Positions 1-11,255 of a stretch of 64,000 nucleotides of DNA are shown here, one piece after another. The DNA comes from Cladosporium sp. IMV 00045. Its lineage: Eukaryota; Ascomycota; Dothideomycetes; Cladosporiales; Cladosporiaceae. The notes under the pieces were generated by a model. That model made no database searches. It had not been told where the DNA came from and saw only the letters and a program-made list of their open reading frames with translations. The stretch is taken from contig MSJI02000892.1 in NCBI GenBank assembly GCA_001931905.2, forward strand, positions 1 through 64,000. The letters run 5' to 3'. The position numbers and the translations under genes were made by a program. Every line of letters starts with the position of its first letter. Within the stretch, counting starts at the first letter, position 1.

Positions 1-711
1 ACGGGATGTTGTTGAGATGCAGCCTGCGTGAAAAATGGAAGGCCAGGGGTATTGATTAGATTGGGATTGGCCATTTGTGGAAAATCGCGCGGACGCAGTA
101 CAAGAAATCAGCCGCCGCAGATAGAGCCATTGAGACTTGGCAGAGATACGGTGCGTTATTAGCCGGGAGTATGCTGGGCTGTGCCCATATTCACGCATTC
201 CTGCCGGTACCCAGGATCTTAACTTGATCTGTAGGCTTCTATGCAAGAGTCTCAAGCGACGACAAGCGATGCTGACTCTACTGAGTGAGGTTAAGCTATT
301 GTATCTCAAAGCGTGGGAGACCAGTGGGGACGAAGGTTCTGGCCGTTGCGTCCGCTACGGCACGACGGATGGGGCTGTTCGTGTTCGCATGGGCCCACGC
401 GCCTTTCAACATGGCCATCTCACTTCAAGCTAAGGTATCTGCCGCAATACACTCTTCTCTCGAGCTACTGTGGTCTATTCTAGAGGTCTATGTTCACATG
501 CAGAAACTTGCGATAGCTCCTTGATATTTAGCGCTATCTATTATGAGATACCCCTGTCTTAAGCTACTATCCTCCGCCTTCGTAGTAGCAGGGGAAGCCG
601 CAGGTAGTGAGCTGAGATTTTTCGAAGGCACGTGGGGCCTTCCTTCGACTACACACTATCGCAGCTGACATTATGCTGCAGCACTTAGTGGCACCAGAAC
701 GGCCTATCACA
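1..711. other. Non-coding stretch, nothing recognised
   Basis: Only short overlapping open frames occur here, and none resembles a protein family I know. It lies 3' of the minus-strand P450 that ends at 712. Confidence 0.5.
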
Positions 712-2502
712 TCAACATTTGAAGCTCCACTCGATTCCTTCCCAGCCTTTCCGCTTCTGTATCATGACAGGATTGTTGCTGCCTTCCTCCATCGGCTTAG
801 GAATTGCGCTAGCCAACTCCCGAGGGCCCATCTGGACCTGGTCTGGACGCAATCCAACAATCTCGTAGCCCATTAGAAGGGCGCTGATGAGGCCGAGTGC
901 CTCAGCAGAAGCGAAGTTTCGTCCTGGGCACAGATGTGCCCCGCCGCCGAAGGGGATGTATGCCGCACGCCTCTTCTTCTCGACATCCGGCTCTGGATCT
1001 TTCAAAAATCGCTCAGCGTTGAACTGTAGAGCATCAGCGCCCCAGATATCCGGCATCTCATGGGTGATCTTTGCAGACCACATCACATCGGTTCCCTGCT
1101 TGAAGAGAAACTGTTCACCCATTCTATCAGCGAATGCTATCAATTGCAGAGCATGTTCATCGTCCACATCGCGAGGCACGTGTATAGGGAAGGACATCAT
1201 ACCGTATCTCCATTCTCGTCTGTAAGCAACGTATCGGCTGTAATAGCACGGCGCGCTACCATGTGGTTAGAGACACGTATGCCTTCGCGCTGGCAGCCGA
1301 GTAGTGTTGGACACTCTTTCTCCAACGTCCGAATGTCAAGAGTTGCTTGTCTGGTCGCTCCATCACCGCTGTAAGTGATTGTTGGCAAAATCTCGTCACG
1401 AAGTTTCTCCATGAGGCTCGGACGCTGCCAAATGTATCTGTTGACTACAGTTAGAACGGAAGTACAGAGGTTGCCCTCACCAGATCATCGGACCGCACTG
1501 CTGGCTCAAGAACGCAAAATACTTCGACCGGTCTCATCCGTGGCCACTTACAAGAATGTCCAGAAAAGCGCAGGAATTGAGTTCGCCGTCGACACCCATA
1601 TATTAATGACCTCACCCCTGCAGAGATCCTCGCCGAGGACGTTGTACTTTCTTGACACCGCTGTTCGAGATGCAACGAACGAGGAAACGTCGGTATTCTT
1701 GTCCAGCTCTGCTTCGAAGTAAGGCAGCAATGTTTGCACAATGCGGTCGCGGTGTCGTGCGCCAGCACGTGCCAGGGCGGGTGGCATGAACAGCATTGCA
1801 GGAAGTGCGCTGTCGAAATCCCACAAAGCCTTCAAACCAGCTGGATCGGTACGGAAAGGGTTCGCATGGCCGTAGAAAGCCTCAACAGTGGCCATGGTCA
1901 TCAGGTCCCGCATCCACAGCCACATGTTCTGCACTTGAGCGCCATCATCATCAATACCCACAGCATTGAGTTGGGATGCAACGTGAGTAAGCATAGCGGT
2001 GTTCATGCCATGCAACCCGGTCCCGGTCAGGCTAGATTTGATTGCAGCTACTGTGTCGGTTGTGTATGTGTTGGGGCCTTTCTTCACACGCTCGGCCATG
2101 GCTTGGTCGCTGATAGATGCAACGCTTCGAGCGAACGCCAAACCGACGAGATCGAAATCCAGATTGCGACTGCGCATTGCTTGTTGTGCCAGGTAAGGTG
2201 AGAAAATGAAGTAGTTCTTTTGGTTGAGCATCGGCAGCGTCACAGCCGACATCTCCGTCTGCGATCTGTGCAACGGTCAGTCTCTCGAACACAGACTTAT
2301 ATTTCACGCTTCGAACGTACTTTAATATTGAGAAATAGCTCGCCTCGTGCTTCATAAGGCCAATGATATGCCCGATGAAAAGTATCTTTGGTTTCAGAAG
2401 TGGCGGCTCTTGGGGAGCGACATCCGCACTCAACATCCTCCGCACGAGAAAGAAGAATGCGGTCAGTAGGGCGAGAACAACATTGGGAATTGGAAAAGCC
2501 AT
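712..2502 (-). CDS. Cytochrome P450 monooxygenase (CYP7/CYP8-like fungal type), four exons
   Basis: A heme-thiolate monooxygenase, probably ER-anchored. Exons read on the minus strand are 2502-2321, 2265-1552, 1437-1203 and 1110-712. Their lengths sum to 510 codons, and joining them restores one frame (509 aa). The start at 2502 opens with a hydrophobic anchor (about residues 4-20). The heme loop FGGGAHLCPGRNFA near the C-terminus fits FxxGxxxCxGxxxA, and a PERF-like NAERF precedes it. The loop and tail recall fungal relatives of cholesterol 7-alpha-hydroxylase and prostacyclin synthase; that subfamily link is inference. It is divergent from the unrelated P450 at 3077. It lies outside the duplicated block, so no second copy is seen. 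The substrate is unknown. Confidence 0.85.
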
Positions 2503-3076
2503 ATTTCTGCGAATCGTCTGAGGAGCAGGTCAAAGGGAAGTCCACGTCTTCGTGATCTCAGAGAACGTACTATACTTCCTATCAGGCCCAGGTACAAAAG
2601 GTCTTTCAATTTCATGTGATCTTGATTCGAATCGACATCCCACTCTTAACTATCTCACAAAATGCAACTATCAGCGGCCCGCAAGTAGTGAAAAACGTTG
2701 CGTTTTTTGAGATGGTGGAGAGATCCCTTTAGTCCACACGGCCTTGACTCTACTGCAGGTCTATCGCCTCGTTCACCTTAGCGCTTCATCAACTAATTTA
2801 GATGAGTCTGCAAGCGGAACTCAGCTCGCTTGCTAGTTTCGATCCTTCAGCGTCGCATGTACGCGCAACGCTGATAGTGACATCGAAGTGGAACCTCTGC
2901 AGGCTTGCTGTAAGTTATCGTTCAGCCGAGTTCCAGATCATGTATTACAAATAGATATTGATCGATTGAACACCCAGCAAACTCTGATGTTGATGTGTCT
3001 CAGACGATAAACTCACCTTCCACCCACCCACCTACCCATTGTCGTTCTCGCAGCGTAGCACGACTTTCTCAGTGAC
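2503..3076. other. Divergent intergenic region; left edge of duplication D1 at about 2651
   Basis: This is the shared 5' region of two divergent P450 genes. From about 2651 onward it aligns with 12200-12615 upstream of the second P450 copy (for example agcggcccgcaagtagtg at 2673 and 12222). Left of that point I see no match, so this is where the duplicated unit begins. No clear TATA box was found. Confidence 0.6.
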
Positions 3077-5040
3077 ATGGCTTTCCTTTGGTCAGCACCT
3101 GTGTTGACGGGCATACTGCTAGTATGCTTGACACTATCTTATTATTCCATACATTATCTTCTATCGCCTCTCGAAGACATTCCTGGTCCTTTTCTTGCCA
3201 AATTCACGAACTGCTGGCGTGTTCATGACTATTACCATCTTCGATCACCCGAGACTCAGAAGGCGTTACATGCAAAGCATGGTGTTGCAGTTCGACTCGG
3301 TCCAAACCTCGTCGCACTCAATGACCCCAATCTGGTCCCGGTCATTTACAATTCCCGTGGGTCCTTCCGCAAGGTACGTCAAAAATGAACCACAGCCAAA
3401 GCAACATACCATGTTTCTTTTCCAACGCATATGAATCTTGCCCCACTAACTCATAGACCAGGGCGACTTCTATTCAGCAAGTGATGCACTTGTTCACGGC
3501 CGGAAAATGGAGCATATCTTCTCTACAAGAAGCAATCAGATCCACCTCGAGCAACTCACACCCATCCAACGATTTTATTCTATACAGGGCGTCCTGACGT
3601 ACGAAGAATCGATCGACCGCGCAATGCGTCTCCTTTCGGATCAACTCGAGTCCCGCTTTGTCGATGGCACTAACCAAGGCAAAACGTGCGACCTTGCTGA
3701 CTGGGTGTCTTATTGTGAGTTCGGATCGGTCGAGCGTTGATGTTCTGAGTCTGTCGATCATTCAGTGAACCACTACTGACAACCTTTTGTGACCATCATT
3801 AGTCGCTTGGGATTTGCTGGCAGAGATCACTTGGAGTAAGGAGATGGGCTTCATGAAAACAGGGTCTGACATCAAGAACATGATCCACATCGGCGAGCTC
3901 TCCATGATGTACCTGGGTTTGGTAAAGGGCTATCCCTTCGAGTGTTATCTTGAGTATGAGCTAACAACGAATTCAGATTGGACAAGTCCCATGGTTTGCG
4001 AAGCTGTTGAGCATGAACCCATATCGCCCCAAAGTAGTGGACGCCTTCGACCATGTCATCTACTTCAGCATTGCCCGCTTGAAGGAGCGGATAGCGCGAG
4101 TCAGCTCTTGCATCTCAGATTATGCAAGCTCGACGGATGCAGAGAAGGGCGACCTTGCGAAGAAGGACTACATCAACAGCTTCTTGGAGGCTAAGCAACA
4201 GTATCCCCAGCACGTCAATGATGACAACATTGCCATGTATATCTTGACGAACGTGAGTAGCTGACACCATCGATCTTCCATGTCAGCCATGGTGGCAACG
4301 CTGACACGTCATTCCAGATCTCTGCCGGTGCTGATCCCACGGCGACTGTTCAGAAGGCGATCATTTATCATCTCCTCCGGAACCCATCCTCTCTCGACAA
4401 GCTCCGCATCGAGCTGGATGCCGCAAAACTTGGGTTCCCTGCGAGTTACAAAGAAGTCCGCGATCCACAGAGGCTGCCTTACCTTGAGGCCGTCATCAAA
4501 GAAGGCCTTCGCATGCACCCTACAGTGGGTTTGTGCTTGGAACGCATCGGTATGCACATCATGTTACCGCTTGGTCTCTGAGAATCGTCAGCGCTGACTC
4601 AATGTTACAAAGTTCCGGAACCAGGACTTACACTTCCCGATGGTCGCTTCATCCCTGCCGGCGTCATTGTGGGTATCAATCCTTCCGTCGTTACAAAAGA
4701 TCGCACCGTCTATGGTCCAGATGCCGATGGCTTCCACCCCGAACGATGGCTGAGACGGTATGGAGAACGTGACGATGCCTACGCCAGCCGATTGCAAAGA
4801 ATGGATGACCTGAACACGTTTGTTTGGGGTGGAGGTAACCGCACATGCTTGGGTCGTTTTCTGGCAACGACGAGCCTGTACAAGGTTACCGCCATGCTCG
4901 TCAGCCGATACGATATCTCTTTCGAAGATCCAAAAGAAGAATGGGTTCTCCGAAAGCACTGGATGGTATACAACGACAAAATCAAAGTCAAGATTCAGCG
5001 TCGTCAGCTGCTTGGATCGGAGTCGGGCGAAACGTTGTGA
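3077..5040 (+). CDS. Cytochrome P450, pisatin-demethylase-like, D1 copy A
   Basis: An ER-anchored heme monooxygenase. Six exons: 3077-3373, 3462-3714, 3803-3921, 3977-4252, 4318-4549 and 4613-5040. They sum to 535 codons (534 aa). An N-terminal membrane helix (about residues 8-28) is followed by the proline hinge IPGPF. The I-helix motif is AGADPT, with Pro where the second acidic/Thr position usually varies. The K-helix ExxR is EGLR, then FHPERW, and the heme loop is FVWGGGNRTCLGRFLA. Overall layout resembles fungal pisatin demethylase-type P450s; the substrate cannot be read from sequence. Exon lengths are identical to those of copy B at 12616. Introns use standard GT-AG borders. Confidence 0.9.
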
Positions 5041-6058
5041 TGATACTGCTACTCGTTTGCTCCCTCAAGCATACATATAGAAAGATAGTGGATCGGTACC
5101 TCTTCCAACAAATGCATGGTCGCGCGCTTCCTGTAAAGATGGTGTTTTGGAGTCGGCGTTCACCGGGGCGGCAGAGGGAAATGAGAGCCGACGATGAGGT
5201 TAGCATTGGTGACATCGTGAGAGGCTAGTGGCTAGACAATTATGTCAGCCGAGCGATGGCTGACTCCACTGTGCGGCTGGGCTTTGGTGAATGCCGAAGA
5301 TTGATCAGAGATGCACGGCAAATCATGAATCGGCGGGAATCCTGAGGTCGCAATATTTGGCTTTCTTAGACGAGCATCAGATAAATCTGCAATTTCGGAG
5401 GAATGTATGCCATGCCCCACGGCTCGTGGAATTATTACCTCCGCGGAGGCGACGGCGTGGACAATAACAGGAGGCAATAATGGGACGTCTCTGTGAAGTA
5501 TTGGCGCCCTTGTGGCACCTGATTGGCTGCCTTGTCGCCGCCGAAACATTCTCCAGCACATGGGTGTCACGTGCCCTTTGCACTTTCCTCTTTTTATTTA
5601 AACCACACTCGAACCTCGTCGACTTTCTTCCTCGCACGCGTCAGTCTGATCAGCATGACAAAACAGTCTGCTCTTCAGAGTCTCCATGTGGCTCGCCAAC
5701 GTGCCTTGGCCTGACGATCCCCCGTCATGTCAACGGTCGCATCTTGGCCGAGGTGCTAAATATACCACGCCGAGCTGCTCTGACAGCTCAGAGCTGGAGG
5801 CGCAGCTCTGTGAATTGTCAGCTCTCCGCGGCCGCGCGCACCACCCACCAGGTAAGACTCGAAGGATTCATTCGACCATCTCCTCTCTCTGTCCATCCCT
5901 TTCTCTCTTGCATCATCAACCACCATCCGAGCATTCATCATTCTCGCCTGGACAGTCGCCATCTCTTTCACCCGCGGACTTCGCGACCGCAGCATTCACC
6001 GTCTCGAGACATCCCACCCTGTCGCGTTGCTGCTGAGGCGGCGCCTATGACCGACAAG
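5041..6058 (+). promoter_or_regulatory. P450 3' end and promoter/leader of the DUF7053 gene
   Basis: Upstream of the DUF7053 start there is an inverted CCAAT box (ATTGG, 5522-5526), an E-box CACGTG (5568-5573) and an AT-rich TATA-like tract (about 5593-5602). The same elements recur at 15074-15078 and 15120-15125 in copy B. A GTAAGACT after CCACCCACCAG near 5852 and a later CAG before 5993 could bound a 5'UTR intron. The frame is open upstream of 6059, but it is not conserved as protein in copy B. Confidence 0.5.
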
Positions 6059-7570
6059 ATGGGCAAGCGCATCGTCTATACCAAAATCACGCCATTACCG
6101 AGCAACATCCCGCGCCAGCTTGCGCTGGACATGCTGCACTCGCACGGCGAAGTCATCTCTCTCAATCCGCTCGTCACTGGCCACAAACCCATCCAGGCGC
6201 CGCGCGAAGCTGCGGCTGACGAATTCTTTGCGCAATGGTACGAGATCACCGAAATCATCACCTGGGGCCTAGGATTGAAGAAGAAGATCTCCTTTAAGGG
6301 TGTGTTTTACGACTTGCCCAATGGACTGCAGACACATACGTATGCGCCGATGGGCGTTGACTTGAGGAACAAATGGACTGTTCGAGGAAACCAGCCCGGT
6401 GAGCCGCGAGAGCCGCGTGAGCTGGGCGTCGAAACACCGATGGAAGGGCTTTACCTGCGCGAGGACGTGGAAATTGTGTGCAACATGGCTTTGACAGGTT
6501 TCGTCAAGAAGGAGATGAAGGCCGCTGCCGGCGTGATGGTGGATCGCATGACGCGCAAGGCCGAGCTTCTGGATGAAGGAGTATTGCATGCCATGTTCGA
6601 AGACGGCAGGCTAAAGACTTTGAACCCGAATGTGCAGAGCCACGACTTGAACGATGCTCCTCGTCGTGACACAGGTCTAAAAAGTCCGGCCCTCCCGAGT
6701 CCTGGTTTTGACTCAAAATCCATGCATGGGGAGTTCTCGGAGACCCAATATACAACTTACCGCGACCTCATGAAAAGGCAGGAGTCACAGCGGAACAGCT
6801 ACCTGCCTGCTTACCAGAGAGAAGGGTACCAGGGGCCTGAAGGTCAACCTGGGCAAGGCTCGCAGGCATACGGAGGCGCTGAGAAATCGACATACGTCCC
6901 TCACAATCGCCCCTCAATGCCAGGACCGGTCGAAGTCGAAGGGTCCTTTTACCACCCGCAACAACCGACAAGCCAGCACAACAACACCAAATTGCCTACA
7001 TTTCACGCCGAGCTGGCGGACACCAGCGTGCCATCCAACGAAGTCGGCGCTAAACCAGCGCCTCTCAGGCCACACCGCAATAGCTCGCAGGGCCCAGTGG
7101 CCTCTCCTAAACCCAGTCCAGCACTGCCACCTCGCAAAAACTCACAGCAACCTTACAATTCTCCTCAGCCCAGCCCAGGCCTTCCGATCCGCAATAGCTC
7201 CAGTCACAGTGCACAACAGCATCCTCACCGCGCATCCAACGCGAGCTACAATCACCATGACACAGCCGCACAGTCAGGCAAACGCGAAAGCGCATCAAGC
7301 AGCAACTACGCCATCACAAACCCAGACGAGGGTTTCTACTCCCGAAATCCATCGCAGCGGTCCGGACAATCTGCAGATCAAGGCTTAGCAAACCAAACGC
7401 AAGGCTTGTCGATCCAAGCCCAAGACCTCAACATCAGCGAGCGCAGCGAGTCACGGCCAGACCCTTCAAAGTTCGGAGCGAGAGGCGCTCTCTCAAAGTG
7501 CCCAGTCTGTGACAATTTCGAGGGTGACGAAGCAGCAGTCAGCCACCATGTGGAGAAACATTTCTCATGA
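6059..7570 (+). CDS. DUF7053 protein with C-terminal zinc finger, D1 copy A
   Basis: Function unknown. The N-terminal ~200 residues, opening MGKRIVYTK, match the fungal DUF7053 domain as I know it. A long low-complexity region rich in Ser, Pro, Gln and Asn follows. The last ~25 residues are a CxxC...H...H finger (CPVC then HHVEKH) resembling UBZ-type ubiquitin-binding fingers. I chose the ATG at 6059 because the ATG 12 bases upstream (6047) is GTG in copy B, whereas 6059 is conserved. Length is 503 aa, single exon. It converges on the HExxH gene with 251 bases between stops. A ubiquitin-related adaptor role is inference from the finger alone. Confidence 0.8.
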   Translation: MGKRIVYTKITPLPSNIPRQLALDMLHSHGEVISLNPLVTGHKPIQAPREAAADEFFAQWYEITEIITWGLGLKKKISFKGVFYDLPNGLQTHTYAPMGVDLRNKWTVRGNQPGEPREPRELGVETPMEGLYLREDVEIVCNMALTGFVKKEMKAAAGVMVDRMTRKAELLDEGVLHAMFEDGRLKTLNPNVQSHDLNDAPRRDTGLKSPALPSPGFDSKSMHGEFSETQYTTYRDLMKRQESQRNSYLPAYQREGYQGPEGQPGQGSQAYGGAEKSTYVPHNRPSMPGPVEVEGSFYHPQQPTSQHNNTKLPTFHAELADTSVPSNEVGAKPAPLRPHRNSSQGPVASPKPSPALPPRKNSQQPYNSPQPSPGLPIRNSSSHSAQQHPHRASNASYNHHDTAAQSGKRESASSSNYAITNPDEGFYSRNPSQRSGQSADQGLANQTQGLSIQAQDLNISERSESRPDPSKFGARGALSKCPVCDNFEGDEAAVSHHVEKHFS

Positions 7571-7821
7571 TTATTTGTTCCGGTTTGAGATTTTTGAAGA
7601 GATTTTAGTTCGATGTTGGAGTGATCTCTTGTACGGATACGATGGAACGATTCTTTTCACGACACGGCTGTGGAAACAAGGTCACATCCTTTGCCCTTCA
7701 ATGTTCGACTTATACGTCTTATACCCTTTTTATGAATGATTTACAACGGCTCAGGCAAAGCTCTTGAACCTCTCAATAACGTGTCTGGCTTACCTTACCT
7801 ACTGTTAGCTGACGCCCAAAA

Positions 7822-9207
7822 TCACAGCTCACCTCTCCGATGCTCGAACTGAACCAGAGACAAGCATCGCTGAAATCGCCAGGATTCAGCCTTGTACCAT
7901 TGTCCGTTCCCGCACTTTACAATCGCTCCGCTGCCACTGACTTCAAACCCCTCAGGCACATACAGACCGCTCTCTTTTTCAAAGACGTGACAAGGCCGCT
8001 TCTGCCCCACCTCATTACTGCTGAAAGCAAAACCTACCTCACGCCGCAACATGACATCCGGCTCCTTCTCCGCCCAAAACTCCATGCGAAAGAACCTCGC
8101 TAGATCTCCAATCGGGACCCGCCACGCAATATCCTTCCTCGGCAGGCGCGCCCAATCCTCTCGACGAAGCCACATCCCACAGCAATTGTGGCGGTAGTCT
8201 TTGGCGATCCATCTGCAAGGCCAAGACCACAGGACTGGGATTCCGAGGAGGTCGCTTGACGCGTGTGTGGATTTGCGGTGGAACTTGAACGGATCTGCTT
8301 TGCCTTTTCCCTTCATCTGCTTCTCGATCGGAGTCCCGGGCTCGTCCCAGATCATATTGAAGTGGCCTCCGAAGAGGGCTTCTTCGATCGCGAAGCCGTG
8401 CTCTGCCACTCGCGCTCCAGGGAAGAAAGGGTCTGTGTCGATGTCGCGCGAGTGCCCGTCTCGTGCGAACGTCAGGGCGTGGCAGACCTCGTGTGCAAGC
8501 TCGACCGCGAAGCTGAAACGGTATGCCAGTAGCAGGGGAATGTCGGCGTGTTTGCCTCGTGTCTCACTGGCACTTGTGAGAATTCCTTGTATTGCCGTGC
8601 TGTACGTTACCACACTGCTGATACCTGGTAAGTATCTCGCATGGGTCTTGGGAGGTTGCGTCTTATGAACAGCTGTCGTCGTCGCCGAGCCCAAGGGAAG
8701 TCCAGGATCAGCGCGGAAAACGACGAAATCGGCCAACTCCTCCAGAAAATCCTCGATCGACTTGACGGCCCTCCTCGTCACCGGCTTAAGATCAGGCGGG
8801 TATGCACACAATTCCTTGGGCGAGTCCGGATCGTCATCATCGACCTCGCCCAGCGGAATGAGCGGGCCGTGTGTCAGGATCGTTCGCAACATCGGGCGAA
8901 TCGAAGCATGCTGGAGCAACAATGATGCCAAGCAAGCTGAAGGCGCTATTACATCGTAATCCTCGACATCTGGGAAGTTAGCGGGTCTGAATATGGACAG
9001 GATGGGGTTCGTGAGGTTCCCGAGAGCGGAGGGTGGAGGTGCTGCTTCAACGCGAGCGAACTCGCTGCGCATCAGGTTTGTGAGAGGTGTATTTGCTTTC
9101 TTCTTGTCAACTTTCTTCTGAGCTTGCTTGTGGCTTTTCGCAACATGCTTCGTTATCCGGTATGGGAGCGCTCTGAGCTGCGCTGTTTTCCTCTGCGCGC
9201 AGCGCAT
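7822..9207 (-). CDS. Orphan HExxH zincin-like protein, D1 copy A (intact)
   Basis: No named family recognised. The protein is 461 aa from the ATG at 9207 and single-exon. It starts with a basic N-terminal stretch rich in Lys and Gln. The centre holds ELAHEVCHAL (HExxH at about residues 239-243), followed about 25-35 residues later by EHGFAIEEALFGG, which offers Glu/His candidates for a third zinc ligand. This is the arrangement of gluzincin-type metallopeptidases. The C-terminal half is rich in Trp and Cys. There is no signal peptide, so a cytosolic or nuclear protein is likely. The motif is conserved in copy B even though that gene is broken. Peptidase activity is inference; the protein could be a SprT-like or wholly new zincin. 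Confidence 0.7.
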   Translation of the reverse strand: MRCAQRKTAQLRALPYRITKHVAKSHKQAQKKVDKKKANTPLTNLMRSEFARVEAAPPPSALGNLTNPILSIFRPANFPDVEDYDVIAPSACLASLLLQHASIRPMLRTILTHGPLIPLGEVDDDDPDSPKELCAYPPDLKPVTRRAVKSIEDFLEELADFVVFRADPGLPLGSATTTAVHKTQPPKTHARYLPGISSVVTYSTAIQGILTSASETRGKHADIPLLLAYRFSFAVELAHEVCHALTFARDGHSRDIDTDPFFPGARVAEHGFAIEEALFGGHFNMIWDEPGTPIEKQMKGKGKADPFKFHRKSTHASSDLLGIPVLWSWPCRWIAKDYRHNCCGMWLRREDWARLPRKDIAWRVPIGDLARFFRMEFWAEKEPDVMLRREVGFAFSSNEVGQKRPCHVFEKESGLYVPEGFEVSGSGAIVKCGNGQWYKAESWRFQRCLSLVQFEHRRGEL

Positions 9208-9788
9208 TTTGGAATGAACTTTCAGCACTTGTTTGCGAATGACTGACTTTCTTTTTGCGCGAAAAGTCGATCAAAGCATGAATGGCAGAGCTTGCGTTTT
9301 GCTAAAGTGGTACCAACGAGGCGGCTTTGATTGATTGGTCACCTACTTACATGAGATGACAGAAGACCGTCTCAAAGATGAACTGCATTGTTCTCATTTC
9401 ATGAAATAAAGGGCTTTTGTCCAGAAGTCTCGAGCGACAAAGGACTGTGGTATATTATGAAAGGTTCGACGTGAACTCTTTGTTCATCATAGTGAAGCCG
9501 CTGTTTTCGGAGCGCTCGCGGAGACCATCATCATCACCAGTACACTGACGTGACCATCTTGCCATAGGGATCGTAGCATTTACAAATTGATATTTCGGGA
9601 ATTGATCTGCTCGTATCATCAGAGTCAGTATACTAGGGAAGCCACTACGCGATTGGAACACTGGCAAACAGCGATGATGGATTCCCCTGTATGCTGTAAA
9701 CCCTAAGTCCTCTTCGCTGGGTCCAGTCCATTGATCCATCTTTGCAAGCACTCCCTTCTGACGGTACGAAGTCCATCAACGGCCCAAT
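9208..9788. other. Intergenic region, nothing further recognised
   Basis: It lies between the starts of the HExxH gene and the 3' end of the carboxypeptidase gene, both on the minus strand. It is well conserved with 18762-19391. No protein-like frame was found. Confidence 0.5.
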
Positions 9789-11255
9789 TCAATCCTTCAG
9801 CCCAATCTCATTCGCCGTCAAAATGAACTCCATGAACCCGGCATTCGTATCGATGATATTCTGAATATACTCCTCAGCAGTCGGGTAGAAATTGGTCGGA
9901 TAGCCGAATTCCATGGTATACCCATAGACCTTGTTGACGCTCTTATCGCCGTGCCAGCGGCTGAAAGCCCAATCGTCCGAAGCGCCGCTGGTGGGGTAGA
10001 GGCCGACGGCCTGCTGAGGGATGTATTCGCGGCCGGCGACGGCTTGCATGGCTGCCGTGGTGCGGTTGGCCTGTAGCTCGGCGTTGAACCAGTCCTGGGA
10101 GGAGATGTATTCTTTGTAGAGAGAGTCTTCGACGACGCCGCGTTTGCCGTCGTAAGCGGGGTTGAAGAGGTTTTGTTCCGGGTCTTGGTCTTGGTTGACG
10201 TCGTCGCCCCAGGAGTAGAGGAGGGTGCCGGCGGCGGAATGGACGTCGACGAACCAGCGGATCTTGGGGAAGAGGTCGTAGACCCACGCCATGTTCCTAG
10301 TTTCGGGCTCGGAGAAGGGCGCGGTGCCATAGAAGGCCTGAGAGGAAGGGTTGTTGGAAGCCGGCGAGACGGACGGGTCGAAGTGGAGGGTGTAGTTCCA
10401 GAGGAAGTCGAAGTTGCGGTTGAGATCGACGCCGATGCTGAGAGGGCTGCCGGAAACAGAGCTTTCTGGGTTGCGGTTCTTGCGCCAGAGGTTGCTGTTC
10501 GCTTGATCGAAGCGGACACCGTCGGGGTTGGTGAGAGGGATGAAAACGATTCCGGAGCCGAGGGCTTTCTTGACTTGGGAGTTGGTGTAGGTCTTTTTGC
10601 CGTAAGTAAGACCCTTACGGTGCTTGTTGGCCCAAAGCAAGTCGGAGATGAAGTAAATAAGGTTGTCGGGGCCGCCTCTTTCACGAGCGTGGATGCCAGA
10701 CGTGAAGTAGATGTACTGCTTCTCATTGCGGATCTTGTGCGCTTTGTTCGCCACACCTCCAACGACAGAGTTACCCTCGAACGTCTTGTGAGGCGCAGTG
10801 AAGAGCGTCATGCCGTACTCCTTTTCCAAGCCCTTCATGGCCGAGTAGACCTCATCGGCGTTGAAGATCCCGGCGCTTTGAAGCTGAGCGTATTCCTTGA
10901 CATCCCTACTTCCCAAGCCACGAGGAGCGACTTTGCCACCCTCGAAGCGGTCGCCTTTCCCAATGGGAGCGGTGGCGACCTGTCGCTTGTTGATGTGGTC
11001 CAAAGCCTCGACGCGGATATCGCCGGCACCCAGACTCCGCTTGAAGTGTTCGAGCTGCTCTTCAGAGAGCATGGCGTGGAGCTTGTGCTCGTCTTTCGAG
11101 TGCATCACGGCCGGACGACAGCCATAGTCGAGGTCATTGTTGGCGGAGACAAAGTCCAGCAGCTGCGCCTTCTCTTTGGCGAAAAAGGCAACACTTGAGA
11201 GTTGAGATGCGAGAGCAGCTGTGGGCAGCAGACCGAGGACGATAGAAGCCTTCAT
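9789..11255 (-). CDS. Secreted M14-family zinc carboxypeptidase, D1 copy A
   Basis: Removes C-terminal residues from peptides outside the cell. Single exon, 488 aa. A signal peptide (residues 1-16, cut near ALA-S) is followed by an activation region (about 20-110) and the M14 catalytic domain. Zinc ligands are H189 and E192 in GIHARERGG, and H339 in DVHSAAG. R280 in LNRNF is the substrate-binding Arg, and E449 in YTMEFG is the catalytic Glu. A NKR-type basic site near residue 89-91 may mark propeptide cleavage. About 16 residues differ from copy B, roughly 97% identity. It resembles fungal carboxypeptidase A/B-type enzymes (for example MCPA/ECM14 relatives, but with all catalytic residues present). 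Confidence 0.92.
   Translation of the reverse strand: MKASIVLGLLPTAALASQLSSVAFFAKEKAQLLDFVSANNDLDYGCRPAVMHSKDEHKLHAMLSEEQLEHFKRSLGAGDIRVEALDHINKRQVATAPIGKGDRFEGGKVAPRGLGSRDVKEYAQLQSAGIFNADEVYSAMKGLEKEYGMTLFTAPHKTFEGNSVVGGVANKAHKIRNEKQYIYFTSGIHARERGGPDNLIYFISDLLWANKHRKGLTYGKKTYTNSQVKKALGSGIVFIPLTNPDGVRFDQANSNLWRKNRNPESSVSGSPLSIGVDLNRNFDFLWNYTLHFDPSVSPASNNPSSQAFYGTAPFSEPETRNMAWVYDLFPKIRWFVDVHSAAGTLLYSWGDDVNQDQDPEQNLFNPAYDGKRGVVEDSLYKEYISSQDWFNAELQANRTTAAMQAVAGREYIPQQAVGLYPTSGASDDWAFSRWHGDKSVNKVYGYTMEFGYPTNFYPTAEEYIQNIIDTNAGFMEFILTANEIGLKD

Noticed and set aside
137..524. Small open frames at the left end of the window
   Set aside because: No family resemblance and mutually overlapping frames, so no support as genes.
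5480..6058. N-terminal extension of the DUF7053 frame
   Set aside because: The extension starts differently in copy B, includes promoter elements, and is low-complexity. The conserved start is at 6059/15608.
10173..11198. Long open frames opposite and overlapping the carboxypeptidase genes (341 aa plus-strand; 314 aa in another minus frame)
   Set aside because: They are shadows of a GC-rich coding sequence. The M14 frame has signal peptide, zinc ligands and catalytic Glu, and the shadows have low-complexity Val/Gly or Ser/Thr/Pro composition.
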